Position numbers and translations under genes: made by a program. 48,691 nucleotides of DNA from Coptodactyla brooksi. Taxonomy: Eukaryota > Arthropoda > Insecta > Coleoptera > Scarabaeidae. The stretch covers positions 1 to 48,691 of the forward strand of contig JAWQRM010000006.1 in NCBI GenBank assembly GCA_033557675.1, given 5' to 3'. The notes under the pieces are model-generated. The model had not been told where the DNA came from and did no database searches. It saw nothing but the letters and a program-made list of their open reading frames with translations. Below, piece by piece: positions 33,131 to 45,425 of this stretch (positions are counted from its first letter, which is position 1; each line of letters opens with the position of its first letter).

Positions 33131-34712
33131 TATTTACTTACTTTATTGTTGTCATTCGCAACTGAGATTGCTTTTAGTTGAAGAATGTCGAAATATGATT
33201 TTTCAATCCTATATATTTCTGAAGCCGAAAGTAAAAAAGCGGGAGTTTTCTTACACATCGGATTTTGTTTTTTTCGTGTGACAGTAACGGATACCTCCTA
33301 GCGGTTTACCGCTTGCTCTTGTGTTGTTCACCGCAACTTGTGTTATTCGGAGTATGTTTTGTTTGAACTATCAGGTGGTAATGTATTGACAGTATCAGCA
33401 GTGTTTGGCTGTGGAGGGACTTTCCCGTCATTAATATTGTAGATTAGTTCCTTAATGGCCTTTAAAGACTATATTAGTGTTAATCTTGTGCAGACAGTGT
33501 TGTTATAATGCACGAAAATTATTAAATTGAAAACTTAAAGGACAGTGCATACGAACAATTAGTACAATTTCGCAAGAAAACTTACCGTCATGTGGATAAC
33601 AAATTTCCTACGTTGGCCTTATTTGTAGTAATTAGCACGGATGTATGGTTACTAAAGGCGGATGGACAAACAGATACATCAATTAAATTATCAATATGCT
33701 ACAACCCGTGTTAACTGAAAGGGATTGCCCCGAGACAAGCGGAAAGGCACTGAATCGGAGGTTATATGACATTTAACATGTTCCGATCCGGTAATTCCGA
33801 AGAAGGTTTATCCCAGGAGCAAAATACGGTTTTATTTTTTTTATTTTGAGTTAATTATATCGACAGGCATCGTTTTTTTTGCTGAAGAAATTGACTGAAT
33901 CCATATGATGTGGCATATGGATGAATAGCACTTATTCATTTTTCAGGAAAGGTAAAAATATCGAATATTCCTTTAGTGGCATTTCTTCAGAAGAAATTGT
34001 AAATATATTGAAACTTTTTCATTGGCGGAAACCTTATTACTTAATGACTCCAAATATTTGGAATTGTTGTAGTACAAAGAGATTTCTGTCATTCGATACT
34101 TTCCACTCAACTGTGACAAACATTGGTCAGAGCACAACAATTTCCTTGAAATACTCCCCCTAGTCATATTATTTTAGTAGAAGTGGCAGAATTATGTTTC
34201 TTAGATTGAGAAATTATTTCTTGGTAGGGATGCATTAAGGACATACTTTAACAACCTCGTAAATCAGCTCAGAATAAAAATTACTCGTTTTCATCAGATT
34301 GTTTTTGTCCAAAATGCAGTCCAGAGCGAGAAGAAATTTCGACTAAATGTTGAAATATTGTGTAGCGTGCGCGTGTGATGGTTTCAAACAATTTATTTAA
34401 TTTCATTTTTTATCCTTTAATTATATTACTTTTGCTTTTTTATTTTTTTGAAGTTTTTCTATGTCGGTAATTTTAACATTCGAAAAGAATTATATAAAAG
34501 TCATCACTATACCGATTAGGAAAATCGTAGCCGTCTCAGCAGAATCACACATGTGCTTAGTAATATTTTTGATATCCTGGGAGAAGGTATTAAAAATAAA
34601 TGTTTTATCTCTTTTCGAACTTTCGGTTTGATGGACAAACAACAATTGCTTTTTTACTAAAATAAAAGGTTACTCCAAGATAAAATAATTCTAATAATAT
34701 TTGAACATAAAA
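33131..34712. other. Unassigned stretch
   Basis: No gene or element recognised. Opposite-strand frames at 33921-34163 and 33973-34167 overlap and look accidental. A small palindrome CCATATG...CATATGG lies at 33901-33920. GC content rises slightly at about 33680-33800. Confidence 0.35.
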
Positions 34713-35925
34713 CTAAATGAAAGATTTAAAAATGCTTGCTAGTTTCGCCAAACAATACCTCAACCTGTCGTGGAAATTTCTTCTCATTTCGGAGAGAATT
34801 TGTGGGGTAAGAGTTTGATGAGCTTGAATAATTCTTATTGTGAACTCATTCAAAGTATTGGCTTGTTGACGATGTCGGTAAATGATTTCTTTAGTGTACC
34901 CCCGCAAAACGAAGTCATTTGGCGATGAATCTGACAATTTAGGGGCCAAACTACTGCAATAATGCTGCCACTTCTGCTAATAATACGACCAGATGAAGTG
35001 TTTCTCAGAAATTGTCGCATCCTCATCGTATTATGAGCAGGATAGCCATTCTGCTGAAACAAAACCTCAAAGTTGAGTGGGAGGTTTCGGTCAGCAGGAA
35101 TGCACTTGCTTCTGCAACAGTTCTAAATACTTGTTGGCATTTAGGTTTCCATCAATGAAAAAAGGTCCACTGATGAGATCACCTCAAATAGCAATTGAAA
35201 CATTCAGCTTTTGTCGTCACTGCGTTCGAGCAGCAACAGTTAGATGTTTATTTTCCTGAGCCCAATATCATTCTTGTTTGATTTTGCCTTCATAGTTTTA
35301 CAAAATTCCATTCGTCTGATATTATCCTCAGGAAAAATCTCTTGCGTAGTTCCCACTCTAAAGCAATGAAACTTATTGTTCTCTAAAATGTTCCTAACTG
35401 TTAATATTATATAACTGTGAATATTCACCAACTTCTTCGAAGATTTGTCTACTGGAGGCAGGTTCACCGACTGTGACAAATACACAGATGTTAGTTTCCC
35501 GACCTTCTCCTTCAGGCTTCATTTGAGTCAAATGAAGCCTGCAAGTGGCATTGGAAATACATAACATGGTGCACAATCTGTCTTTTCGAACACATTGACA
35601 ATATGCAATATTGTTGGACGCGATGAAGTTGGCCGATTTTCAAAAGGAACTATGAATAAATTTACAACCTCTTCCGAAGAATTACTGCTCAAAAACCACT
35701 AGTTTGAACCCTCTCGGCAGTTGTTAAAACGGACATTCTGAAGCTCTTGTGTGTTCGTCAATGCTCTCAGGTAATCTGCGTGCCTAGGTTCATACGGTTG
35801 GCACTACGATTCTCTCGCTGATTGTCATGCGATCTTCCGGATCGCCCGAATGGCCTAAGCCAAACGTGTAAGAGAATGCAATATCCCTATGAGACGACGT
35901 ATAACTTCCTACACGGTATATTCAA
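34713..35925 (-). pseudogene. Mariner-like DDE transposase relic
   Basis: The minus strand encodes, in order, a helix-turn-helix region (ASSRQIFEEVG, LTVRNILENNKFHCF, EDNIRRMEFCKTM at about 35440-35290). A decayed catalytic core follows. At about 35062-35000 it reads FQQNGYPAHNTMRMRQFLRN, in which the second catalytic Asp of QDGAPPH is Asn. It ends with PLNCQIHRQM or, in the other frame, SPNDFVLRGYTKEIIYRH (usual SPDLTPLDFFLWG) and MRRNFHDRLRYCL. Frameshifts occur near 34920, 35240 and 35400. The 5' segment (35690-35922) is closely related to 24056-24272, so the two elements belong to one family. Confidence 0.85.
35513..35541. repeat. Perfect hairpin, 14-bp arms, 1-nt loop
   Basis: CAGGCTTCATTTGA at 35513-35526 and its exact reverse complement at 35528-35541 flank a single G, within the mariner-like relic. 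Confidence 0.85.
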
Positions 35926-36950
35926 AATGAGAGTACAATGTGTGGACGTATTAAGTTACCTTGAAACGCTACATACGGAACGTCTAACGTAATCTATTGC
36001 CTTTTTACTTTCTTTTAAGAGAAAGTATTGCATTCACAAAAAAAAATCGATGTCGAGATTTTGATGGACCTTAACGAATTAGGCATCTTACATCTGTATT
36101 ATACATTAAATACATCTATACTATTTTTGGTGGTCTGTCCGTCTATCTGTCTGTCCGTCTATGAGACGTTTCTAGACTTCCACATTAGACTGATTAAAAG
36201 AATACTTTACGTAAAAATTGTACATATGGTTGATGTACTTAACCTAAAAATTTTTTGATTTTTTTACAACTTTTTATAACAAAATATATTTTTATACTCC
36301 ACATAAAATTGTGAGTAAAACACTAGGATAGTACATGCTTAAAATCACAAGTTTTCGAGTTATAATTCGTTCTTAATTTTGGGTTAATGGCTCCCCTTAG
36401 AAAAAATGTTTCAAATAAAGATTGCATGACATCGAATTCTTCACAATTTGACATAGTTTTCGAATATACAGTGTGCTCGGTTTATTCTAAAAACTATCCA
36501 ACCTCAGATTTTTAAATGGAACACCCTGCATATTATGATATTTTTGAAATCCTTATAAAACTTGTTGGCCACTTCAATTATTATACATCAGTTTAAATTG
36601 CGCCGTTTTTGCGTTATTACACATTTTTGGAAAAAGATGACAGGTACGAATGGAAGTTTTTTTTATATTTTTTTTTTATATTTAAACCAGGGGCAAGGTA
36701 AGAGAATGTCATGTACGATGTACATCTTCTAGTTTACTTTAACGATTGTCTGTATCGACCTTACCAGGGCCGTACATAGAGAAATATATTTATGTGTCTG
36801 TAGAGACGTATCTCAAGACTCTTTTTAACTTTAATTATTGCGTGTCTCCTTTTAATCTAAATGCTACTTGCATTCGCCTGATTCTTCCATACGTCGATAA
36901 AATTAATAATAGATAATGTATAATAAATCGAGCAAATAATATATTGAGCA
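35926..36950. repeat. Dispersed-repeat-like stretch (TCTGTC tract, ACACCCTG motif)
   Basis: A TCTGTCCGTC-type simple tract lies at about 36136-36162, and the motif GGAACACCCTGCAT at about 36520. The latter is the reverse complement of the CAGGGTGTT-type transposon ends seen near 1066. The rest is AT-rich with poly(T) tracts near 36660-36685. Probably remains of nonautonomous elements, but no boundaries are visible. Confidence 0.3.
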
Positions 36951-36954
36951 ATCT

Positions 36955-37485
36955 TGGTTTGGGAATGAATCAATCTGGTTTCACCTTTGGTTTCACTTCT
37001 AGCTCCTTCAGCAATTCTGAATGGGAAGAAGCGGCAGACTTTTGCCAAAAAATTCACGAACAAGCAATAAGTTGTGATCAGGTGCACTATAGTGGTACAA
37101 TTTGCCATTGGTTGTTTTGCCACAAATTCTGGCGTTTTCTTGAGAAATCTTCGTACCAATGGCGTAGAATTCACTGTACCACCTGGTGGCAAGAACTCAT
37201 GGCAAACTTTTCCATTGAAATTGGTGGAACAGTGAGCAAAACGTTTGATCGAACTTGACGAGCTATTTCCGTCCTTGGCCCTTCAGTTCCACTGTGACAA
37301 TAGAGCCTTAGTTTAGACGTCATATCCGTATGCCCACATTTTATCACCTGTGCAATTCTGGATCTTATCTGACCGCATTAATTCGGCACTGCTTTTGGTC
37401 GTAATTCAGTAGATTCCTTGTTTCGAAACTGCTGAATTGCTGTCACATCTCCAACACATCAGAAATTTGCAACACACCCGAAAAA
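36955..37485 (-). pseudogene. Mariner (SETMAR/Mos1-like) transposase relic
   Basis: On the minus strand the reading gives GDKMWAYGYDV (usual GDETWVYGYD; first catalytic region, with Glu-Thr replaced by Lys-Met), TKALLSQWN, VRSNVLLTV, KVCHEFLPPGGTVNS, SRKRQNLWQNNQW and APDHNLLLVREFLAK. The last corresponds to the HHDNAPAH block with the second catalytic Asp. The part after REFLAK, including the third Asp, is missing or unrecognisable. This is a different mariner lineage from the elements at 31.8 and 44.2 kb. Terminal repeats were not found. Confidence 0.75.
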
Positions 37486-37789
37486 TGCCTTAGCATAAAC
37501 CAAATAATATGTTAATAGTATCAGCAATGTCTGTGATAGAGATTCGACGATTGTTCATAGAAAATTTGTTTTTCTTTTCGACGTCGCGATTAGTTATTGA
37601 TGTACTGTGGCGATCGTTACTTTCGTCACCTTCAACGCCTTCAGGGTGTTCTTAGAAACGTTTGCACTAGTTGTACAGATCTGTTATATTCATAGAACAA
37701 ATTGTTAATGTGTTTTATAGACTTAAATGATTATTTTATCCCTTTGTAAGTACATGGATGAATGTATTTTCGAAAATGAATGATGTGTG

Positions 37790-38440
37790 TACAACAAACG
37801 TATCATTGCTATGTACCAATGCCAACTCTATCTGCGTCTGTGTTTTAACACCATTTTAGTAATATCCTTTGCTGCTACCAACTATTACCGACTGACGTTC
37901 AAGTTGCGCGCAGCTGCCTACTCGATCCGCAATCATCTACTTAACAATAAGGTGCATTTGTACGATACAGTGCATCCGTGCCTGGTAGCCAAAAGAGGTC
38001 GAGGGGAAATGGTTCCCTTCCGGCACTAATGGTGACAACCCATGCAAACAAAATTCGAGACGGGGCTGAGGGTGCCGCACAAAACGATCAAATACGTGTG
38101 TGTGTATGCGCGCGCGTTTATATCTGTGTGCGCACGTCGGTGCATAAATAAGGCTTTTCGCACTATTTAGTATTGTAGAGGGTGCACGGTTTGCTGAGAT
38201 AAAGGTCGGGCCGCCATCAAAGGAACACTTTTTTTCGGAGATTTACTTAATGGGCCCATAAATTGCGGAATAGGTTATTTCCACTACTTAACTGCTCTAC
38301 TTCCTTCCATCCAGCAGCCCAGCAATCATTAGCATTTGTATTTACGTGAATGCTGGAAGCTTATACTCTATGCCATTTAACTGGTGCAGTAAAACTGAGT
38401 GCCCTTATCGAATGACTAATTGATTAAATGGAAAGTACTT
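37790..38440. other. GC/CpG-richer island, candidate regulatory DNA
   Basis: Unique sequence with AT-core words typical of homeodomain sites (GTGCATAAATAAGG near 38140, CAATCATTAGCATTTG near 38322, GACTAATTGATTAAATGG near 38414). It also has a TG/CG alternating tract near 38098-38112. No transposon similarity. The 80-codon frame at 37787-38029 is unrecognised. It is the best-looking conserved-noncoding candidate in the window, but this is compositional inference. Confidence 0.4.
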
Positions 38441-38485
38441 TGGAAAAGCACATCTACAATTTTACTTTCTTTTACTACAATTGGT

Positions 38486-39455
38486 ATAATAATAATAAAA
38501 ATAACCTTTATTAGCAAAATGTTTGTGTACATAAAAACTTAAATAAACAGGTTGTCCTAATTACAGAACGTAAAAAAATTCTATTGCATTTATTGGGTAA
38601 AGGCCTCCCGAAAAGATGCCCCATTCCTTCCTGTTTTGGGATTTTCTCATCCACAGTTTCCCCGCCTGTGCCACAATCTAGTCTGTCCACCTTTTATATT
38701 GGCACCCTCTTCTACGCGTGTGTCCTATCGGTGTCCATTCTGTTATTACTTTACTCCAACTCTGTTTTTTTTTTCCTTGCAATATGATCTCTCCAGGACC
38801 ATTTTAGTGTTTGAATAGTCTTCTTAATACTGGCAATATTTGTTGTTTTTTTTTGTTAGGGCTCATGTTTGGCTGTCATGAGTTATTACAGGTATTACAC
38901 ACATATCGAAACTTTTTCGTTTTGTATTTATGGAATAATTACTTTGAAGTATATTTTTCAGTGATCAGAACTTTGCCCATGCCGCCACTATCATTTTTTG
39001 TACCTCTTGGTCTAATCTAGACTCGAAGGATACTAGTTGCCCCAAATAGTTATATTCCTTGACATTTTCTATTTGCTCGTTGTTTATTCTAATATCGATA
39101 TTTTCTTCTTTTGATATTATATTTGTTTTTGATAGGCTTATATTTAAATCTAATTGAACACTTTTTAATTTAGTTCCGTGAACATGCGTTGTAATTCGGG
39201 TAAGATTTTTGAAATAAGCACGATATCATCTGCAAATCGTAGTTTAATTCCCCTTTTTATTTTCAATGTTGGGCCCTGGGTTTCTAGGTGTATTTGAATC
39301 TCTAATATATTTTTCCTGGATACCTGCTTGTTTTAATGAGTCCCATATGAATTTTTGTTTTATCGTGGGCTTTTGCAAAGTCTACGAAAGCGATGTGTAG
39401 GTTTAGGTTGCATTTTTTTTGCTTCCTCAATTAGTTTTGCATTAATTGCTATAAA
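38486..39455 (-). pseudogene. RTE-like non-LTR retrotransposon, 3' half
   Basis: Reading from 39455 down on the minus strand: KLIEEAKKNLNLHIAFVDF with AKAHD (block A), an internal deletion, then IKLRFADDIVLISKILPELQ with the catalytic FADD box at about 39230-39219. The thumb follows: NIDIRINNEQIENVKEYNYL, QEVQKMIVAAWAKF, KSFDMCVIPVITHDSQT. The C-terminal block reads WTPIGHTRRRGCQYKRWTD and WMRKSQNRKEW near 38740-38610. An untranslated tail ends at a (TTA)n repeat (38486-38500). These features match the insect elements annotated as craniofacial development protein 2-like. The copy is truncated at its 5' side within the RT. Confidence 0.88.
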
Positions 39456-40096
39456 AGAACAAAAGTTCAGAAATGTATTTTACTTTATATCAAACTCTTA
39501 ATTTGTAAGAAATAAAATATTCAAATTTAAGTGTCACTTTTTACTATTTAAGTTAATTTTTCAGTCATTTCGTATTATTTTCTCTTTAACCGGGTTGTCA
39601 TAATTGATAATTCCTTCTATTTTATAAACACTAGAAAAATAATTAAAAAATAAATTTTCTGCTTCATAAAACATAACCGCAATTGTACCCAATTAAAACT
39701 TGTACGCTTCCAGCGACTTCCATTCTGGCGTTCGCCACAACGGAAATTAATTAAAAGTTCGCTAAAGTTAGCCGCACCAACAAAGAAATAACAATACGTG
39801 ACTTTTAATTATCGTGCATGTTTAAGTAACGTTTGTTATATATAGTGACCCATATTTCGCGAAAGAAAAGTAGAAAACGGTAACGAATTAGCTACAGCAA
39901 ACTCTGTTCACGAAAGGTCGAGAAAATCCTAATTCATGGCCACTTTGCTAATTTTAAACAACTTTTCAAGTTAAATAAATTTTATAAGAAATAAAATATG
40001 AAAGAAATAGAAATAAATGTATTGTTTCGTAATGTTATTATAATGGCTTTATGGATTCGACGTTCCTTGTTCCCTGATTGATGAGCCCATTTTTTT
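39456..40096. other. Unassigned; small GC-richer island at 39690-39930
   Basis: The island carries unique sequence with AATTAATTAA and TTTTAATTATCGTGC words (39740-39820) and no repeats, a possible regulatory element. Flanks are AT-rich with nothing recognisable. Confidence 0.3.
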
Positions 40097-40121
40097 GGTT
40101 TTGAACGTTTCGTTCAAAACC
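40097..40121. repeat. Perfect hairpin, 11-bp arms
   Basis: GGTTTTGAACG at 40097-40107 mirrors CGTTCAAAACC at 40111-40121 around TTT. Confidence 0.8.
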
Positions 40122-40173
40122 ATCGAAAATAAGAGCGTGTACAGAATAAATATGAATAAGAAAGTATCAACTA

Positions 40174-41855
40174 TAGTAAAACCTGTGTTAACGGCCATCT
40201 GTCTAAAGCGAAATTCCGATATACGAAAAGCTGTTATTTGCAACCCTTATAAAACGACCTCGGCCAATTAAACCCATTTTTACTGCCTATCTTCATAGAA
40301 ATTTACCCGCCGATATTGGCCGAACTATTTACGATGTATTTTATGTATCTTTATTGATGAAACTACCCAATATTATTTCGTATTTGTACGATGACTCAGT
40401 CCCGAACGTGCCTCGATAGCCAGAAATAAAGCAATTCCAATATCTGAAGATGGAAATCTTTGCAGCATCTAATGGACGGTTGCAAAGTTTCTACCGTCGA
40501 CATAATGTAACTTTTAAATCAGTGTGTCGTGAGTCCGCAGAGGCTAATTTGCACGATGTAGATGACAGGAAAACCAAGTTAGCGTTGATTTTAAGAAATT
40601 ATTTTCCTCGAAGTACTTTTAAAGACGACAAAACAGGTCTTTATAACTGCGCCATGCAACAAAACAACGTTTGACTATTTTACTGTGTGCAAATATGGAA
40701 GGTGAGAAAGAATATCCATTAATAATTGGAAAAAGTAAAAATTCTCTTTGTTTTAAGGGATAATCATGTTGACAGGTTACCCTTAGGATGGGTTTTTAAC
40801 AAAAAGGCACGGCTATCAACGGAAATTATGACAAGATGGCTACATAAATTTGACAATAAAATGAAAAACCAAAATAGAAATGTGCTTCTTTTCTTGGATA
40901 ATCCCACATAACATTGTAAAGTACCATTCAAAAATATTAAACAAGTGTTCTTGACGCCAAACACTACTTCGCATTGTCAGCCCTTGGATCAGGGAATAAT
41001 CCAGAATTTCAAACTGATTTATAGTGACAGTGAATGTGATTTTGAAAATTCTGAAAAAAAACATACTTAGCTAATGCACTTATATGGCTTATAGCTGCTT
41101 GGAAAAAGGTATCTCCTGCTACAGTTAAGAAATGTTTTTCTAAAGCCGGATTCTCTGATGTTATCCAAGAAGATACAATGTTTGATGAAGAATACGAAAT
41201 AACCCTTACCCAACTCTTACCCTAACGTCAGTATTACAGAAATTGTTGAAGAATTGTGCAATTATGACTAACATAACTCTGATAATAATGATGTGGGCGA
41301 ATGTGAAACTCAAAAATCTACTTTATCTAGTATGAGCAAAGTGTGTGCAAAATTAAGAGACATACAGAATTATTTATTGCGCAATAACAATGGTGAAATT
41401 TTTATGGGTGTTTGTCGAATTTTGCTTGCATTTAAAGCTGTAGTTTTTAAATCGAAGCTAAACATTTTAAAGTAAACAAAGATTGAAACATACTTTAAAA
41501 AATCAAACAAATTATGTTTCTTCGTATGAATATGTTGTAATAATATGTGTAAATAATGAACATATGTACTATTATATGTATACATATATCTATAATATGT
41601 ATATGTGCATATGTATTATCTATAATATGTATCTAGTCTATGTTTTGTGTCGCATATGTTAAAATAGTTTTAGTTTTTCGTATACCGATGTGTATTTATA
41701 TAATATTTACTTTAATTCATAAAATAAAGAAAAAAATCTTAAAAACCAATTATGTATCTTATTTGTATGACGAAAAACCTGCCAATTACGACCTCCTTTA
41801 TATAACAGCTAATAATTTTTCTATTTTTGGTGGCCGTTATTGACAGGTTTTACTG
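40174..41855 (+). mobile_element. Tigger/pogo-type DNA transposon with both ends
   Basis: The left end (TAGTAAAACCTGTGTTAACG) and the right end read on the minus strand (CAGTAAAACCTGTCAATAAC) are matching terminal repeats, and both continue into GGCCA. The left end is preceded by TA. The whole is about 1.68 kb, shorter than full-length Tigger elements, and contains a broken pogo-type transposase on the same strand. Confidence 0.85.
40400..41475 (+). pseudogene. Tigger/pogo-type transposase relic
   Basis: The DNA-binding CENPB-type half is represented by GRLQSFYRRHNVTFKSVCRE and ESAEANLHDVDD near 40480-40560. The core continues with TFKDDKTGLYNCAM, where NADET is expected and the first catalytic residue block is altered. 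Next come STEIMTRWLHKFDNKMKNQN, RNVLLFLDNPT (second catalytic Asp, about 40885-40915), a stop, FKNIKQVFLTPNTTSHCQPL and DQGIIQNF (third Asp block, about 40985-41015). A frameshift lies near 41045. The C-terminal part ends with VEELCNYD and a separate frame to 41475. At least two stops and two frameshifts make it inactive. The N-terminal domain is truncated. Confidence 0.88.
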
Positions 41856-44190
41856 ACGTTCGAAAAGAAAACGTTGAACATTCTTAAGATTGTTTTATCA
41901 GATATCTAAAGTTATAGTTAGCAAAGCAGAACTTTTAGCAAAGCCAAATTTTACTTTTCATGGGTAATTGATAATAGTTAAAGGTACCAAAATGTAGTTT
42001 TCTTCACCCGATTTAGCTTCAGAAGTCCTTTGAGGTATCTACCAAGAAAAATGAAGGTTGTATTTAATACCATCGAAAATAGGATACGTATACATATATT
42101 CGCATTATGTTCTACACTTTCTCTACTGTCTTTTAAGAAGATGCGTTGATCCAAAAAGTTAATTTCCTTAGTTTAGTTTGCTAATTGCTTTATTATACAT
42201 TAGTGTAACAGATCATTATCAGTTCTACAATAATCATTCAAATAACGTACTTATTTATACAGAATCACTATAGTTTCTATATATGCGAATAATTTATTTT
42301 TATATATGTATTGCTTGACAAACACTTAAGAGTTTAAAGAAGAATATTTAATATAAGCGTTACACCAACACCGATTTTTGTTACATGAAGTTCAAATGTT
42401 GTTGAAAAATATTACATATTCTGCAATTAGATGGACAGCCGCTGCTGATAGAGAATAAATTGATCTATTCAGCCATATCAGATACATTCCTAAAATGGCC
42501 AAAAATTTGTCAAAGCTATTTTAAAACTGTAAATATTTACGTATATATTTTTACTATAATGTGCCCCAAAATATGGGTTGTAATCACGTGAAACAAATTG
42601 TCTGCTCGAATCAAATCTACACAAAGAAGAATTATGTGTCAGCAGCTGGTAGTCTGGATGGTTATATAGCAGAGAGGTATGGTTTTTTTTATAAAAATTG
42701 CAAAAAATTGATGTAGAAAAGATCGATGCAACATTTGGAACATCAGTAACAATTTTTTACCATTTTATCTGTACCAATAGGTTCAGTAATTATTTTATAA
42801 GTGTTTAATTTAATTCTATTATCATTTTTTTTGTAGCTCCCTTAATAACCATGTGTGAACCCACATACAGACTCTTTTCATATTTTCCCTCAAAATATTG
42901 TCCCCTTTTTTCGATACACCTGTGTAGGTAGGCTAAACTACAAATCTAATGGCTAATAAATGTCATTTTATTTGGTATGACCTAGTTTCGGTCTCAGGCT
43001 GTTCTAAACATATTTATATAATAAGGAGTGCAGTAGAATTATATTTATTCATTACGACTCCGGCTTTCATGTCCCCTTTCTCTGCTTTTATATTACAAAT
43101 CTAATAAACCCCAATGACAACTAGTACGACTATAAAGTTAAGTATATTTCAAATAGATATATGAGTATAGCCAAATAAGTATAATTATTTGATCGCCCCG
43201 ACGGCCTTGCTAGTCGTGTGACATCTGGGAAGTACAGCACGAGGCATAGGTCTTCGTACTACAATTAAGTAAATGATTATTAAATTGTTTTATTCAATAT
43301 TAGAAGTTAATAGAGTTAATAGTTTGCTGCAATGAAAAAGGACAGAAGTGCACATTTATTTTACTTTTACTCGCATATTTACCGTCTCCACTGCATTTTC
43401 CTGAACTCTGTCCAATGAATTTCTATAAGTAATATCTGCGACCTATAAAGCTGTGTAAATATTGTTTTTCATTGAATAAAACCTGTTTCTGCTACATTTT
43501 GCAGCCAAAACGGCGTTTAATAGTAAAAATGCAAAGCATGTTTCTAATGCTACATCTGGTAGAAAACTTCTTGAAGGTATCCCATCAAACTGTTTATTTT
43601 GTTTCCTTTTCAACGAATGACTTGTTCAGCCAAGATTGATACATTTGCTGCCAGGAGCAGTAAAAAATGAAGTTCTGTAAAATCTAATAAATCTTTAGTT
43701 GTTTTTCTCTCGTGTAACATGAAATAACTGTTAAGATCCCATCTGTTCGCTAACTAGCGAAACGTGTCGTCCATTTGTAACTATGTAATCGCTATCCGCA
43801 CTGTCAATCAATGTCTTCTGGCGTAGTTAATTCCGCGAGATATCGATTTCGTGTTGGATTGAGTTGAGTGGACGCTTCGGTGTTTTAAGGAACAGCAAAA
43901 AATACAGGTTGTCCTCGCTCTGAGCTCTGTTTACGCCGTCAATACTTAAAATATACATATTAAGATGCATTGCTACAAGGTTCTCGTGTGTAGCACTTAA
44001 TCTTTGAACAGGACCTCGTAAAACTTACGTCGTCGATTAAAAACCCGCCGGATATAACAGAACTTTCATATGTATAGGTATTATGAGAATCCAACAACTG
44101 AAAGCATCACTTCTTAGGATTTCACCGAAGGAAATGTCTAAAACTAGATTGGGCCTAAGAAGTTCATATATGCTCGTGTTTAGCATAATA
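41856..44190. other. Unassigned stretch; GC-richer island at 43690-44070
   Basis: Mostly AT-rich with no coding recognised. On the minus strand near 43000-42940, CCTGAGACCGAAACTAGGTC followed by AT-rich DNA resembles the 3' end of a Penelope-like or similar element, but no protein fragment is attached. The island at 43690-44070 has unique CpG-containing sequence and may be regulatory. Confidence 0.3.
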
Positions 44191-44887
44191 TTGGGTTGTT
44201 CGGGAAGTAATTTCGTATTTTCGCAGCAGAGGCGCTAGTTGTATTTTAACCAGCCAACTTTATTCTAACCGTATACACATTATATATCCTGGCAGCTGAC
44301 ATTGCAAGCTTTATGTGGGAAAATATATTGTTCGGTTCTGTGCAATTATTTTCTTTTTGTGTCTTATAAGACATTAAGAATCAAAAACAGCATTTTCAGC
44401 GCATTTTGCTTTTTTATGACAAAAAAGGTAAAAATGCCGTCCAAACGAGAAAAGAATTAGTCGGTGTGTATGGTGAAGATGTATTGACAGAATGCCAGTG
44501 TCAAAACTGGCTTGCAACATTTTCGAGAGCTCTTTTCAAAATTTTTGGGAGAATATCACGATCAATTCTAAAGTATACTGTCATCAATTAGACAAATTGC
44601 ATGATTTTTTGCAAAAGTTTGCAAAATTTTTTGCAAGTTTACAAAATTTTTGGGAGTTCTTTCCAAAATCCTCTGAAGCCGTCACTTGGCTTCAGTCACG
44701 CTGGATCAGTTTTTTGTCAGTAAGGGTCAGATGTGTTATGAGCATGGGATCATGCTACTCCCAGAAAGATGGCAAAAGGTGTTGGACCAAATGGTGAATA
44801 TGTAATTACATAAACTATTTATACTCTCTAAGAAAAATGCCTTTCATTTTCACAAAAAAAAACGAAACTACTTTCCGAACAATCTAA
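44191..44887 (+). mobile_element. Short mariner derivative with both ends
   Basis: The left end TTGGGTTGTTCGGGAAGTAA and the reverse complement of the right end, TTAGATTGTTCGGAAAGTAG, match and are flanked by TA. The element is about 697 bp. It keeps the N-terminal transposase part (FYDKKGKNAVQTRKELVGVY, GEDVLTECQCQNWLATF at about 44412-44520) and the C-terminal end (CYEHGIMLLPERWQKVLDQM in one frame near 44735-44795). The central catalytic region is replaced by a 150-170 bp AT-rich insert. It is nonautonomous and a sister to the element at 31.8-33.1 kb. Confidence 0.9.
44520..44690 (+). repeat. Single unit of the 32-kb array inside the short mariner
   Basis: AATTCTAAAGTATACTGTCATC (start near 44562) followed by AATTGCATGATTTTTTGCAAA and blocks of AAAATTTTTTGCAAG and AAAATTTTTGGGAG match, on the opposite strand, the repeat unit at 32179-32810. 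It lies at the same point of the transposase (just after QNWLATF), so the insert was probably present before the 32-kb copy amplified it. Confidence 0.85.
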
Positions 44888-45425
44888 TATATTCATTTAT
44901 TTTAAAATATAAATACTTACTTAGTAATATGAACTCAATGACAATAGGCTATCAAATAATTCCTAGAGAATTACTTGATAGAAAGGAAGTTAAACACTAC
45001 ACCAAAGTTGAAAAATGCATGGTCAAGGCACATTGCGTTAAACAAGTTAGCAGCATTAGGGGCGATGACAGACTCAGTCTTTCATTGCTTCTGATGACGC
45101 TAATTTGGTCAGCGAAACATGCGTCGAGGACAGATTTTCCAGTTTTAGTGCAGTGCTGACAATTGTTTTTTGTTACGAAGCCAAAGGTGTAGAATAAATA
45201 TTATTGGGTTTTACGTCAAAACCCTATAATATTTATAAAAGAAAATTATACCACAGCTTCATGCAGATGAAGAAACAATAAAGTTCCTTAAAAAGATCGA
45301 CAATAACGTAAAAAGGGTTTACGGTCTTTCAGACTGACATCCAAGACATCCACGATCTTAATTTATATAACCGGAATGGTTTTAGTTGCGTAATAAAGAT
45401 TCTCTCAGATACATATAAACTCAAT
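44888..45425. other. Unassigned stretch
   Basis: A 76-codon frame at 44929-45159 is not recognised. ATGAGGAAACAATAAAGTTC-like sequence near 45265-45285 could be remains of the Penelope-like coding region, but the match is too weak to call. Confidence 0.3.

Noticed and set aside
36944..37258. 104-codon plus-strand frame
   Set aside because: It is antisense to mariner transposase blocks (HEFLPPGGTVN, LVREFLAK) on the minus strand.
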